34,543 nt of DNA from an uncultured Pseudogracilibacillus sp. (GTDB taxonomy: Bacteria > Bacillota > Bacilli > Bacillales > Amphibacillaceae). Shown one piece after another: positions 7,107-15,689 of this stretch (positions within the stretch are counted from its first letter, which is position 1; the number at the start of each line of letters is the position of its first letter). Position numbers and translations under genes: made by a program. The DNA is taken from positions 1 through 34,543 of the forward strand of contig CALGOZ010000095.1 of assembly GCA_937960785.1 (NCBI GenBank), written 5' to 3'. The notes under the pieces are model-generated. The model saw only the letters and a program-made list of their open reading frames with translations. It did not search any database and was not told the origin of the DNA.

Positions 7107-8167
7107 TAATGTCGTTTTTGTAGCCAAAGAATTCCAGATTTCGTCAAGCGAGGTAAAAATCCAGTAATAGAACGTTGGAACATACTACCGAAACCGTCCG
7201 ATTTCCCAAGGGATCCAAGAGTTCCACGGAGTTTGATTTCCTTTGGTTTTTTCGGTTCTTTTCCTTGTAAGAGATCGCTTAAAATAGTCGCGACCTGCTC
7301 GCCTTGTTGGCCGGCCAATTGAGCACTAGGGGAATGTTCAGAGGAAGCATTATCTCCGATAACATAAATATGCTCATGCCCCGGTACTTGGAAGAAATCA
7401 TTTACGATAACTTTATCGTAATTATCCTTTTCGAACGGAAGGTCTCGTACGAGATGGTGCGGTTGTACTCCGGCAGTCCAGATTGTGACATCATTCACAT
7501 AACAGATGCCATTATTACAGACACCATCTTTTTCAACATATTCCACATTAGCATAATGTAATACTTCGACGTCATTTTTTACGAACCAGTCGGCTACGTG
7601 AGCTTGAATCTTTTTGTCAAAAGCTTTTAATACTGTGCCTCCACGGTCGAGTAGACGGATGTTTAAATCGGGACGACTTTCACGGATTTCCGATGCTACC
7701 TCAATCCCACTTAATCCAGCACCGACGACAGATACTTTTCCATAAGCCCGTAAGTTTCCGACGGCTAATCCGGCTTTACGAGCTTTCGAGAAGCTTTGGA
7801 CACTTTCGGTATATTTTGCAGCACCTTCAATACCGTGATAGGCATCTTCACAACCGAGAGCGATAATTAAATAATCGAAAGAAACGACCGTACTCCGATC
7901 TTGAAAATGGATGATTCGTTCTTCTAAATCAATCGAACTTACTGTACCAAATTCATAACTTACTTGATCATGTTGTGGAAACGGGGAACGGACATCAACA
8001 TCGGCAGAAGTACCGGCAACAATCGTATGGAATTCGGTTTTGTAGGAGTGATACGGATTTTTATCGACGACAGTAATTTGAATGTCATCAGGAAGAGAAG
8101 TGCTAATTAAACCTGTTAACACTTTTATGCCACCATATCCGCCTCCTAAAATAACTAAGTTTTTCAC
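7106..8167 (-). CDS. yutJ: Type II NADH dehydrogenase-like FAD oxidoreductase (YutJ-like)
   Basis: This is a 353-residue pyridine nucleotide-disulphide oxidoreductase family flavoprotein of the NDH-2 type, expected to pass electrons from NAD(P)H at the cytoplasmic membrane face. The N-terminal FAD-binding GGGYGG lies a few residues in. A second dinucleotide fold, VVGAGLSGIEVASEI, is at about 146-160, followed by TIWTAGVQPH (near 230) and the FAD-binding YVIGDNAS (near 268-275). The C-terminus (RLTKSGILWL) closely resembles B. subtilis YutJ. I start it at GTG 8167 because GGGGGT lies 7 bases upstream and the protein then begins V(M)KNLVILGGGYGG; the open frame continues to another GTG at 8182 without a site. 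It lies 130 bp downstream of the broken MFS gene, with no terminator seen between. Confidence 0.9.
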   Translation of the reverse strand: MKNLVILGGGYGGIKVLTGLISTSLPDDIQITVVDKNPYHSYKTEFHTIVAGTSADVDVRSPFPQHDQVSYEFGTVSSIDLEERIIHFQDRSTVVSFDYLIIALGCEDAYHGIEGAAKYTESVQSFSKARKAGLAVGNLRAYGKVSVVGAGLSGIEVASEIRESRPDLNIRLLDRGGTVLKAFDKKIQAHVADWFVKNDVEVLHYANVEYVEKDGVCNNGICYVNDVTIWTAGVQPHHLVRDLPFEKDNYDKVIVNDFFQVPGHEHIYVIGDNASSEHSPSAQLAGQQGEQVATILSDLLQGKEPKKPKEIKLRGTLGSLGKSDGFGSMFQRSITGFLPRLTKSGILWLQKRH

Positions 8168-8297
8168 GCTTAATACCCCCACTTAATCTGTCAAATAGTT
8201 AAAAACGTAATCCTACATCTTCATTAAATATTAACAATTCTTATATTAAAGATAGCAAAATATCGCTAAAAACACTAGGAATTGACTCTTTTTTTCC

Positions 8298-9530
8298 TTA
8301 TGAAGAATACCAATGAGCCACCTTCTCATCGGCCGGTAAAAAAGCTGCTAATAATCCAATAATCGGTAAAAAGGCTACGACAATCATCGTCTTTGTAATG
8401 CCGAACAAATCGATAACAGATCCGAAGACGACCGCGCCGATTGCCCCCATACCGAAGGCAAAACCGACGATTAAACCAGACAACATACAAATCTAACAGG
8501 GAATTAACTCGTGGGCATAGACGAAAGCAACAGAAAAGCTCGATAAGAGAAATAACCCGATCAGCCCTAACACAACTAGTGCCACATAATAAGGGACAAA
8601 AGGTAATAATAGTGCTAACGGCGCGGGTACAATAAAAGAAAGTAAAATGACGTTGCGCTTGCCAAACCGGTCAGCTAATGGTCCACCGAGAAACGTTCCG
8701 ACCGCACCAGAAAATAAAAAAACAAAGATAAATAATTGCGCTTTTGCAATAGAGATTGAGAATGTATCGATTGCAAAAAAGGCATAAAAGTTTGCGATCG
8801 CACTATGATACCAGGAGCGAACGAAGACGATTGTAACGAGTAAAATAACTGCAACCGTAAGCGCTCGTCGTGGTGCTTTTCGCTGTTGTTCCTCTTTTTG
8901 ATTATTTCCGTTTTGGGCTAGAATGTGCAACTTTTCTTTATACCATCTAGCAATGTAAAGGAGAAAAAGAACTGCTAAAAAGGCGACTAAAGTAAACCAA
9001 ATAGCACCGAACTGACCTAAAGGAACGAGAATTAATGCAGTAATTAACGGAGCTAACGCTTGTCCGGCATTACCACCGACTTGGAAAATACTTTGGGCAA
9101 AACCTCTTCGGGGCCCCGCTGCTAAAAAGGCAACGCGAGAACCTTCAGGGTGAAACGTCGCTGAGCCGATTCCGATAAATAGCACACTTAATAAAATCGT
9201 ATAAAAGTTAGGCGCAAAAGCTAAGATCGCCATTCCAATCATACTGCTCATTAAGCCAATTGGTAGAGCGTATGGTTTTGGTCGTTTGTCCGTATACATT
9301 CCGATCACTGGTTGCATAACAGAGGCGACTATATTCAAGGTAAAAGCAATTAATCCTAATTGCGTAAAGGTTAATCCTAGTGACTTTTCCAAAATAGGAA
9401 ACATCGCGGGAATTACCGCTTGCAAAGAATCGTTTAATAAATGGGCAATCCCGATAATGATTAAAATCGAATAAGCCGTTTGTTCTTCAGCACGCCCGAT
9501 TAACCTAGTAGATTGTCTGGGTTGAGTCAT
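8298..9530 (-). pseudogene. MFS transporter (fosmidomycin-resistance Fsr-like) broken by an in-frame TAG
   Basis: The reading frame encodes a 12-span major facilitator of about 410 residues, the usual Fsr length. A TAG at 8495-8493 interrupts it after residue 345. Both halves lie in the same frame with no indel: the first ends in YAHELIP-Cys and the second resumes Ile-Cys-MLSGLIVGFAFGMGAIG. Relatives have Gly-Lys-Val/Ile-Gly where this sequence has Cys-stop-Ile-Cys, so three first-position changes to T cluster within 10 bases. The remainder is well preserved, including the MFS loop GGPLADRFGKRN and the HPEGSR segment, so the damage is recent or is a sequence error. The truncated product would lack the last two membrane segments. 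The upstream ribosome binding site is weak (AAGTAGG). Confidence 0.82.
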
Positions 9531-9601
9531 CGTTAAAGCCTACTTTCTAGGTTTATTAGTTTCATCATTATAAGGAGCAATATAACATATTTCGTCAAGG
9601 T

Positions 9602-9630
9602 TTGTCATTTTAGAGTAAATCTTTTATGAT
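9602..9630 (+). promoter_or_regulatory. Sigma-A promoter of motAB
   Basis: TTGTCA (9602-9607) and TATGAT (9625-9630) with a 17-bp spacer match sigma-A well. No sigma-D (TAAA-N15-GCCGATAT) flagellar promoter is visible before motA, so the stator may be expressed independently of the late flagellar regulon. Confidence 0.6.
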
Positions 9631-9724
9631 TACGTGTCAATTTGGTACAATTTAATTATAATAAAAGATATAATAGTAGGAAAATAGGCTTATTTAGGAT
9701 TATTAGATTAGGAGAGATAACCGT

Positions 9725-10546
9725 ATGGATAAATCGTCAGTAATCGGTGTAATTATCGGAGTAGTAGCGGTCGGTTTAGGAATGATTTTGAAAGGGATTA
9801 CCCTCGATGCGCTTTTGAATCCTGCTGCTATTTTAATTATTTTGGCGGGAACAGCCGCAGCCGTAATCATCGCCTTTCCAACACGAGTTATTAAAAACAT
9901 ACCAAACTTATTTAAAGTGTTATTTAAAGAAACAGAGGAACAAGATATCGGGGAGTTAATCAACTTATTTACGGAATGGGCGGAATTAACGCGTCGAGAA
10001 GGAATTTTAGCTTTAGAGCAAAAGGCAGAGGAAGTTGACGATCCCTTTTTACAATCAGGTATTCAAATGGCAATCGATGGTCAAAGTCCGGATTTTATTC
10101 GCGATGTATTAATGGAAAAAATATATGCAATGGAAAAACGCCACGCTGAAGGCGCTCGGGTCTTCTCCCAAGCAGGTACATATGCGCCAACTTTAGGAGT
10201 ACTCGGTGCGGTCGTTGGTTTAATTGCAGCATTAGGAAATATGGACGATATAGAAGTTCTTGGACCAGCAATTTCGGCTGCGTTTATTGCAACATTACTA
10301 GGGATTTTTACCGGATACGTTTTATGGCACCCTTTTGCAAACAAATTACGTGAAAAGTCTGAACGTGAAGTACTTATTAAAGAGATAATGATTGAAGGGA
10401 TTTTATCAATTACAAACGGAGAACCACCGACGCTTATTAAAGATAAGTTACAATCGTATTTGTCCGAACAAGAAATTGAAAAGTTAGAAAACCGAGAGGG
10501 CTCTATCGTAACACCAGAAGAGACAACGACAGATACGGTAGAATAG
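9725..10546 (+). CDS. motA: Flagellar motor stator protein MotA
   Basis: This 273-residue inner-membrane protein forms the stator ion channel with MotB. It is very like B. subtilis MotA: the opening SSVIGVIIGVVAVGLGMILKG is the first membrane span, a second span follows near 34-53, and RREGILALE and DGQSPDFIRDVL occur in the cytoplasmic torque loop. The third and fourth spans are conserved (AGTYAPTLGVLGAVVGLIAAL near 151-171, and AAFIATLLGIFTGYVLWHPFANKL near 185-208). AGGAGAG precedes the ATG. motB starts 8 bp after the stop. The acidic C-terminal tail is typical. It resembles MotA more than the Na+-type MotP. Confidence 0.95.
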   Translation: MDKSSVIGVIIGVVAVGLGMILKGITLDALLNPAAILIILAGTAAAVIIAFPTRVIKNIPNLFKVLFKETEEQDIGELINLFTEWAELTRREGILALEQKAEEVDDPFLQSGIQMAIDGQSPDFIRDVLMEKIYAMEKRHAEGARVFSQAGTYAPTLGVLGAVVGLIAALGNMDDIEVLGPAISAAFIATLLGIFTGYVLWHPFANKLREKSEREVLIKEIMIEGILSITNGEPPTLIKDKLQSYLSEQEIEKLENREGSIVTPEETTTDTVE

Positions 10547-10554
10547 GATGAGAA

Positions 10555-11337
10555 ATGATGTCGAATAAAAGGAAAAAAAACAAAAATGAAAAAATTGATG
10601 ATTCCTGGTTGTTACCATATGCCGATATGCTAACGCTTCTTTTAGCATTGTTTATCGTACTGTTTGCCATGAGTGAAGTCGATGTTCGAAAGTTCGAGAG
10701 GTTAGCTTATATTTTTCAATCTGAATTTATGAGTGGCTCTGGTGTGATCGACGATGGAGAGACGATTATTTCAGAGGAAACTTCAGAAGATATTGAAGCG
10801 GGTAAAGAAGACGAAGAAGTAGACGAAATAACCGATGAAGGTCTACAAGAATATGAAAAGCTATTAGCGATGCAGGAGCGGATTGAAGAATATATAGCTT
10901 TAAATAGCTTGACAGATACATTAGGTACGAAGCTCACTGGTGAAGGATTATTAATTACAGTTCGAACGGATATAACATTTGATACTGGTAGTGCAAAAGT
11001 AAAACCGCAAGGAGAAGAAATAGCTAAGGAGATTGCAAATTTACTACAAACAGACTCGCCTCATGAAATTGTTGTCAACGGCCATGCCGATGACCGGCCA
11101 ATGCATAATGAAGAATTTGCCTCGAACTGGGAGTTAAGTGCAATGCGGGCGATACAATTTTTATATTTACTTTTAGACTATTCTGATATAGATGAGAAGT
11201 GGTTCAGTGCCCGGGGTTACGGTGAATTCCAACCGATAGTACCAAATACAAGTGAAGAAAATCGCGCAATTAACCGCCGAGTCGAAGTGTTAATTTTGCC
11301 GAATCATGACATCGAAGCAAAGGTTGAAGAGGAATAG
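10555..11337 (+). CDS. motB: Flagellar motor stator protein MotB
   Basis: This is a 260-residue, single-span, peptidoglycan-anchored stator subunit. A basic N-terminus leads into PYADMLTLLLALFIVLFA, with the ion-carrying Asp24. A valine at residue 35 follows within the span; this position is generally Val in proton-type MotB and Leu in Na+-type MotS. A long acidic linker (about 57-105) precedes the OmpA-like peptidoglycan-binding domain (about 125-253; FDTGSAKVKPQGEEIAKEI, NGHADDRP, SARGYGEFQPIVPN, NRRVEVLILP). Two adjacent ATGs can start it; the ribosome binding site AGGATGAG serves either. It is co-transcribed with motA. The stretch of acidic residues in the linker is denser than in neutrophile MotB, which would suit an alkaline exterior. 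Confidence 0.95.
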   Translation: MMSNKRKKNKNEKIDDSWLLPYADMLTLLLALFIVLFAMSEVDVRKFERLAYIFQSEFMSGSGVIDDGETIISEETSEDIEAGKEDEEVDEITDEGLQEYEKLLAMQERIEEYIALNSLTDTLGTKLTGEGLLITVRTDITFDTGSAKVKPQGEEIAKEIANLLQTDSPHEIVVNGHADDRPMHNEEFASNWELSAMRAIQFLYLLLDYSDIDEKWFSARGYGEFQPIVPNTSEENRAINRRVEVLILPNHDIEAKVEEE

Positions 11338-11377
11338 CCCTTAATAACTAAACACCTCATTTTTGACTAGCTTTTAT

Positions 11378-11406
11378 TTGCTAAATTGTGAAAAATATCG
11401 TAAAAT
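11378..11406 (+). promoter_or_regulatory. Sigma-A promoter of cheX
   Basis: TTGCTA (11378-11383) and TAAAAT (11401-11406) are 17 bp apart, in the 143-bp gap after motB. This suggests that cheX has its own transcript. A 12-base direct repeat (CCTCATTTTTGA) flanks it at 11355 and 11444. Confidence 0.5.
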
Positions 11407-11480
11407 TTAATACAAAAGTACGCCACCCAATCCGGGTAAAAAGCCTCATTTTTGAATCTCAACATCAGGAGGTGCTAAGA

Positions 11481-11945
11481 ATGGCATTAGATACTGACAC
11501 TAGAAATAAATCAATTACGTCCTTATTGAACGGGACGAACAAGGCGCTTCAAACTGTAGTGCCTATCGATTATTCAATATCGAAACCTGTACTAGATAAT
11601 GGACTCTTACTCGTTCAATATGGTGTCTTTATCGGTATTACAGGAGATATAAAGGGGAAGCTCGTTTTAATCGGAGAAAAAGACTTATTTAGTTCACTCG
11701 GTCAAGTAATGTTTGGTACGGAAGTAAATGGTGAAATGCTCGTATCTTTTAGTGGCGAACTCGGTAATATGATTGCAGGTAATTTATCAACCCATGTGGT
11801 ACAAGATGGATTAAATATCGATATAACGGCACCTTCAGTAATTACCGGAGATGCTAAAATTCAAGGGCATAATTTAGGCATTCAGTTAATTTCATCTTTC
11901 AAAGATGTTGGTGACTTAAACATTCATTTATTATTAGACGATTAA
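11481..11945 (+). CDS. cheX: CheX-family chemotaxis phosphatase
   Basis: This 154-residue cytoplasmic protein is of the CheC/CheX/FliY class, which dephosphorylates CheY-P. The catalytic E-x2-N motif is seen once, as GELGNMIAGN (E93 and N96). A single active site is what distinguishes CheX from CheC. The fold signatures VLDNGLLLVQYGVFIGITGDIKGKLVL and the closing DLNIHLLL also fit. I start it at 11481, where AGGAGGTG lies 6 bases upstream; the frame is open for 93 bases before this but has no ribosome binding site there. The position right after motAB ties motor and signal-termination functions. Confidence 0.9.
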   Translation: MALDTDTRNKSITSLLNGTNKALQTVVPIDYSISKPVLDNGLLLVQYGVFIGITGDIKGKLVLIGEKDLFSSLGQVMFGTEVNGEMLVSFSGELGNMIAGNLSTHVVQDGLNIDITAPSVITGDAKIQGHNLGIQLISSFKDVGDLNIHLLLDD

Positions 11946-11966
11946 AGACTATTTCGAGTCCTTTTT

Positions 11967-11990
11967 AAGAAGACCGGAATGGTCTTTTTA
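11967..11990 (+). terminator. Terminator after cheX
   Basis: AAGACC (11970-11975), a five-base GGAAT loop and GGTCTT (11981-11986) are followed by T's. A weaker GACT/AGTC hairpin with its own T5 run lies just before it. Confidence 0.75.
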
Positions 11991-12060
11991 TATTTCGTGT
12001 GCATGGCAATGAACGAAATTGTATGATACGATTAGCAAGGAAACAATCTAAAAAGACTCC

Positions 12061-12089
12061 TTTTCAAAGCTTAGAGAAAGGGTTATAAT
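12061..12089 (+). promoter_or_regulatory. Candidate sigma-A promoter of rlmN
   Basis: A perfect TATAAT (12084-12089) lies 17 bp after TTTTCA (12061-12066), about 26 bases before the rlmN ATG. Confidence 0.5.
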
Positions 12090-12115
12090 CATTAAATTAA
12101 AAGAGGTTTAAACGG

Positions 12116-13168
12116 ATGAAACAATCTATTTATAACTTGACATTACCCCAACTAGAACAGTTCGTTGTAGAACATGGTGAACAAAGATTCCGAGCTTCTC
12201 AGGTATGGGAATGGCTATATCGTAAACGTATCAATGCATTTACTGAAATGCATAACGTAAACAAATCGACAATTCAACTTTTAGAAAACAACTTTACAAT
12301 CCATTCTATGGAAGAGGAATTACGCCAAGAATCAGTCGATGGTACGGTTAAATTTCTTTTTAAATTGTATGACGGTCAATTGATCGAGACCGTTTTAATG
12401 GATCATCCATATGGTTTTTCGGTATGTGTAACGACTCAAGTCGGCTGTAACATCGGTTGCACTTTTTGTGCTAGCGGGCTTTTATCGAAGGATCGGGATT
12501 TAGAAACAGGGGAAATCGTCGAACAAATTATGCATATTCAAAAGTATTTAGATTTAAGAGGAAGAGATGAAAGAGTAAGTCATATCGTCGTCATGGGAAT
12601 CGGCGAACCTTTTGATAACTTCAATAATGTCGTACGCTTTTTAACAATTGTAAACGATCAAAAGGGCCTCTCAATCGGTGCCCGCCATATTACCGTTTCG
12701 ACAAGTGGATTAGCGCATAAAATTTATGAGTTTGCAGATTTAAAAACACAAGTTAATTTAGCTGTTTCTTTACATGCACCAAACGACGAATTACGGACGA
12801 GTATTATGAAAATAAACCGTGCTTTTCCAATTGAGAAACTTATGGCAGCAATCGACTATTATTTAGAGAAAATGAATCGCCGAGTAACTTTTGAATATAT
12901 TTTAATAAAAGATGTGAACGATCGCGAAGAACATGCACTACAACTGGTTGAATTATTAAAGGATAAACGTCATTTATCTTATGTAAATTTAATTCCCTAT
13001 AATCCAGTTAGCGAACATATCCAATATGAACGTAGCACAAATAAAACGATTGAACGCTTCGAACAGATTTTAAAGGAGAACCGTATCCCTTGTGGCGTAC
13101 GCTACGAACAAGGTGCCGATATTGATGCAGCTTGTGGACAGTTGCGGAGTAAGCAGTTAAAAGCTTAA
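12116..13168 (+). CDS. rlmN: Dual-specificity RNA methyltransferase RlmN
   Basis: This is a 350-residue radical-SAM enzyme that methylates C2 of A2503 in 23S rRNA and A37 in some tRNAs. The iron-sulphur cluster motif CxxxCxxC is complete (C111, C115, C118 in QVGCNIGCTFCASG). The second mechanistic cysteine is in DAACGQL near the C-terminus (C340). GIGEPFDNF and the SVSLHAP-type segment (AVSLHAPNDELR) also match. The ribosome binding site is AGAGG before the ATG. It is monocistronic with its own promoter and terminator, and family and function are clear. Confidence 0.97.
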   Translation: MKQSIYNLTLPQLEQFVVEHGEQRFRASQVWEWLYRKRINAFTEMHNVNKSTIQLLENNFTIHSMEEELRQESVDGTVKFLFKLYDGQLIETVLMDHPYGFSVCVTTQVGCNIGCTFCASGLLSKDRDLETGEIVEQIMHIQKYLDLRGRDERVSHIVVMGIGEPFDNFNNVVRFLTIVNDQKGLSIGARHITVSTSGLAHKIYEFADLKTQVNLAVSLHAPNDELRTSIMKINRAFPIEKLMAAIDYYLEKMNRRVTFEYILIKDVNDREEHALQLVELLKDKRHLSYVNLIPYNPVSEHIQYERSTNKTIERFEQILKENRIPCGVRYEQGADIDAACGQLRSKQLKA

Positions 13169-13195
13169 AGATATAACAGTCGCCAAGATTCGAAA

Positions 13196-13240
13196 GGACT
13201 TCATTTCCGTCTAATGGATAAATGAAGTCCATTTATTTTT
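13196..13240. terminator. Bidirectional terminator after rlmN
   Basis: GGACTTCATTT (13196-13206) pairs perfectly with AAATGAAGTCC (13220-13230), followed by a T-rich stretch. Confidence 0.9.
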
Positions 13241-13283
13241 GTGTTATCAGAAATAATCTCTAGTTCGCTAGGGGCATGATTAA

Positions 13284-14138
13284 TTAAATAATGGTAATAT
13301 TTTTTTCACGATGAATTTTATTCAATTTAGAAATATTCTCAATTGAATTTGGATTAGCTTTACCGAGGTCTATAATAATCGATTCAATTAATGCGATAAC
13401 GGGAACGATACTATATCGTTCTTTGTTTTGTCCAACGACTAAATGGGCATCGGAATATTGAATAATTGGACATGTTTCGACATCGGTTATTAAGGCGATT
13501 TTGACCCTTTTTTTCTCGGCACAATATTTTGAAAATTCTACAGTTTGTTTTGCATAAGGCGACAATGCAATTACGACTAAGGTATCTCTCTTTTCAAAAT
13601 TCAATGCTTCATCATATAGATAGTCTGTATTCCAACTCAACTGTCTTGTATTCTTTAAAATTCCTTTCAGCATCATTTCGAAATAAATTGAAATTGATTT
13701 AGAAGTTCGTAAACCTAAAAAGTAAAGCGTATTTGCATTTAAAACTGTTTGAATAAAAGTATTGTAATCTTCGATTTTTAGTTTATTTACCATCGCCTTA
13801 ATGTCTTGGATACTATGTTTACCGATATGTGCTAATCCACTTTCCCCCTCATTGACTTCCTTTTCTAAAGACTTTTGTAGGTGCCACCAAGTGTTACTTT
13901 TATTTGTCACGATAAAAGATGTTATTTCATTTTTAAACTCGGAAAACTTTTGGTAGCCAATTTTATTTAAAAACCTAATAATTGTTGTTCGTCCAACTCC
14001 GGTTTTTTCAGCAAGTTCATCGATTGTTAGCATGGAAATCGTTTCTAAGTTTTCAATACAATACTGGCAAACTTTCTTTTGTTGACGCGGCAAACTGTAC
14101 TGTATATCAATTAATTTCTTCTTTATATCATCGTACAT
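13284..14138 (-). CDS. RpiR/MurR-family transcriptional regulator
   Basis: This 284-residue regulator has an N-terminal RpiR helix-turn-helix (about residues 1-77; LTIDELAEKTGVGRTTIIRFLNKIG and FSEFKNEI) and a C-terminal SIS ligand-binding domain (about 115-255; LGLRTSKSISIYFE, then VVIALSPYAKQTVEF and ALITD). SIS domains in this family usually sense phosphosugars. Here the divergent neighbours are a glutamate-type symporter and an ornithine-cyclodeaminase-like enzyme, so the ligand may be different. Ribosome binding site AGGAGG precedes the ATG. A near-perfect 19-bp inverted repeat in the shared intergenic region is its likely target. Confidence 0.9.
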   Translation of the reverse strand: MYDDIKKKLIDIQYSLPRQQKKVCQYCIENLETISMLTIDELAEKTGVGRTTIIRFLNKIGYQKFSEFKNEITSFIVTNKSNTWWHLQKSLEKEVNEGESGLAHIGKHSIQDIKAMVNKLKIEDYNTFIQTVLNANTLYFLGLRTSKSISIYFEMMLKGILKNTRQLSWNTDYLYDEALNFEKRDTLVVIALSPYAKQTVEFSKYCAEKKRVKIALITDVETCPIIQYSDAHLVVGQNKERYSIVPVIALIESIIIDLGKANPNSIENISKLNKIHREKNITII

Positions 14139-14202
14139 ATTTTCGCCTCCTACACTATGTATCTATATTATACTAAAGTAACCTTTAAACACCTAATAAT
14201 CA

Positions 14203-14254
14203 CTTAGGAAAAAAATAACCATAATATAAAGTGTATGGTTTATTTTTTCCTAAG
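14203..14254. promoter_or_regulatory. Large inverted repeat between rpiR-type gene and symporter; candidate operator
   Basis: The left arm 14203-14221 (CTTAGGAAAAAAATAACCA) and right arm 14236-14254 (TGGTTTATTTTTTCCTAAG) match at 17 of 19 positions around a 14-base centre. The right arm covers the -35 region of the symporter promoter, whose extended -10 (TGTTATAAT) is at 14259-14267. The position suits repression or ligand-dependent control by the adjacent RpiR-type protein. It could also fold as a hairpin if transcribed leftward, but there is no gene upstream to terminate. Confidence 0.7.
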
Positions 14255-14258
14255 CTTG

Positions 14259-14267
14259 TGTTATAAT
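14259..14267 (+). promoter_or_regulatory. Extended -10 of the symporter promoter
   Basis: TG, one base, then TATAAT, about 36 bases before the ATG at 14303. The -35 region (TTTATT at 14239-14244) lies inside the inverted repeat. Confidence 0.6.
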
Positions 14268-14302
14268 TTAAATCAACAAAAAAATGAAAGGGGTTACTTA
14301 CT

Positions 14303-15634
14303 ATGGATATCAGTTTATGGGATATCTTTATTGACTTTGGTATCGTTTCCTTATTGTTGGTTATTGGCGTTATTTTGAGGGCTAAAGTAGGCTTTATTCA
14401 ACGTTCTTTTATGCCTGCAAGTATTATAGCTGGTATTATTGGACTTATTTTAGGTCACAATGGATTTGGAATTTTGCCTTTTACTCATTATGTAGGGGAT
14501 TATCCTTCGATTTTGATCGCTGTTGTGTTCGCGTCGATACCTTTTGCGACACCTAACTTCGATTGGGCGAACATGTTAAACAAAGTAGGCAGATTGTGGT
14601 CATACTCCCAAGTCATTATGGTCTTGATGTGGGGTTTAGGTTTACTTTTTGCATTAGTATTATTAGTGCCCTTATTCGATGTGCATAAAGGATTTGGTTT
14701 AATATTAGCGGCAGGCTTTGTTGGGGGTCATGGTACAGCTGCTGCTTTAGGCAGTGCCTTTGAAAGCCAAGGCTGGGAAGAGGCTACGTCCCTGGCGATG
14801 ATGTCCGCGACGATTGGAGCTATTGTTGCAATTGCAGTTGGACTTATGCTGATCCGTTCAAATGCTAATAAAGGTAATACAAATTATATTAGTAGATTTG
14901 AAGACTTACCAGAGGATTTAAAGACAGGATTATTTAAAAAAGAAAATCGAGAATCTCTCGGTGAAACGACTGTATCGAGTATTTTAATTGATCCGATTGT
15001 ATTTCATTTACTTCTAGTCTTGATTGCTACAGCAGCTGCCTATGTAACGAGTGTTTTTGGCGAATCCTTATATGAAGATTTATCGATTCCGGTATTTTCA
15101 TTGTCTTTCTTATATGCATTACTATTTAGATATTTAATGAGCTTAATGAAAGCGGATAAATATATTGACCATAAAGTGATGAACAACATTGGTGGCGGTG
15201 CAACAGATCTATTAATTGTATTTGGAATCACTTCGATTAATTTAACAGTGGTAGCTAATAATTTAGTTCCTTTTACGATTCTTATTATATTTGGACTTAT
15301 TTTTACTTATGTTTCATATCGCTTTTTATCAAAATTATACTTCCAAGAACATTGGTTCGAAAAAGGGATATTTACTTTTGGATGGATAACCGGTGCTGTA
15401 GCGACTGGTATTGCCTTATTAAGAATTGTTGACCCTAAGCTTGAGAGTAAGACCTTGGATGAGTTTGGGCTTGCATATATTCCTATTGCTCCGGTGGAGA
15501 TTGCTCTAATTACTTTCTCACCGCTGATGATTTTATATGGTCAACATTGGTTGTTCGTCCTCATTACTGTAGTAGTGGGTGTGGCAATTTTATTGTTTTC
15601 CTATTTTAAAAAATGGATTCAGTTTGGTAACTAA
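14303..15634 (+). CDS. Sodium/glutamate symporter family transporter (GltS-type)
   Basis: This is a 443-residue polytopic membrane protein with about ten to twelve hydrophobic spans. The ESS/GltS re-entrant signature is visible as GFVGGHGTAAALGSAF (about 138-153), with its inverted-repeat counterpart NNIGGGATDLLIVFG near 296-310. The family imports glutamate or related anionic amino acids with Na+. AAAGGGG precedes the ATG. The gene heads a two-gene unit with the cyclodeaminase-like enzyme (56 bp downstream) and faces the RpiR-type regulator across the operator. This sequence differs enough from E. coli GltS that the substrate should be left open; the enzyme next door suggests a basic or modified amino acid. 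Confidence 0.88.
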   Translation: MDISLWDIFIDFGIVSLLLVIGVILRAKVGFIQRSFMPASIIAGIIGLILGHNGFGILPFTHYVGDYPSILIAVVFASIPFATPNFDWANMLNKVGRLWSYSQVIMVLMWGLGLLFALVLLVPLFDVHKGFGLILAAGFVGGHGTAAALGSAFESQGWEEATSLAMMSATIGAIVAIAVGLMLIRSNANKGNTNYISRFEDLPEDLKTGLFKKENRESLGETTVSSILIDPIVFHLLLVLIATAAAYVTSVFGESLYEDLSIPVFSLSFLYALLFRYLMSLMKADKYIDHKVMNNIGGGATDLLIVFGITSINLTVVANNLVPFTILIIFGLIFTYVSYRFLSKLYFQEHWFEKGIFTFGWITGAVATGIALLRIVDPKLESKTLDEFGLAYIPIAPVEIALITFSPLMILYGQHWLFVLITVVVGVAILLFSYFKKWIQFGN

Positions 15635-15689
15635 GTTATCGGTAAATACAGCAGAGAAATATTATCAGAAATAAAAGGAGTAGAACATA

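Noticed and set aside
8298..8486. Separate small gene for the C-terminal MFS fragment
   Set aside because: Its ATG is an internal Met of the transporter frame with no ribosome binding site.
8298..8498. Programmed readthrough or pyrrolysine at the TAG in the MFS gene
   Set aside because: Bacillaceae lack the pyrrolysine machinery, no readthrough signal such as TAG-CTA follows, and neighbouring codons are also altered, so a nonsense mutation or error is simpler.
9567..9598. Sigma-A promoter for the MFS gene
   Set aside because: TTGACG and TATAAT are present on the minus strand but 20 bp apart, which is too far for a confident call.
9725..11337. MotPS (sodium-type) stator instead of MotAB
   Set aside because: MotA sequence and the MotB valine within the span fit MotAB better; see the separate finding for doubts.
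11401..11480. Cyclic-di-GMP or similar riboswitch in the cheX leader
   Set aside because: GC-richer patches (ACGCCACCC, CCGGG) looked suggestive, but the conserved GEMM core sequence and tetraloop/receptor are absent.
13008..13232. Minus-strand frame over the end of rlmN
   Set aside because: It is antisense to conserved rlmN codons and the terminator and has no recognisable product.
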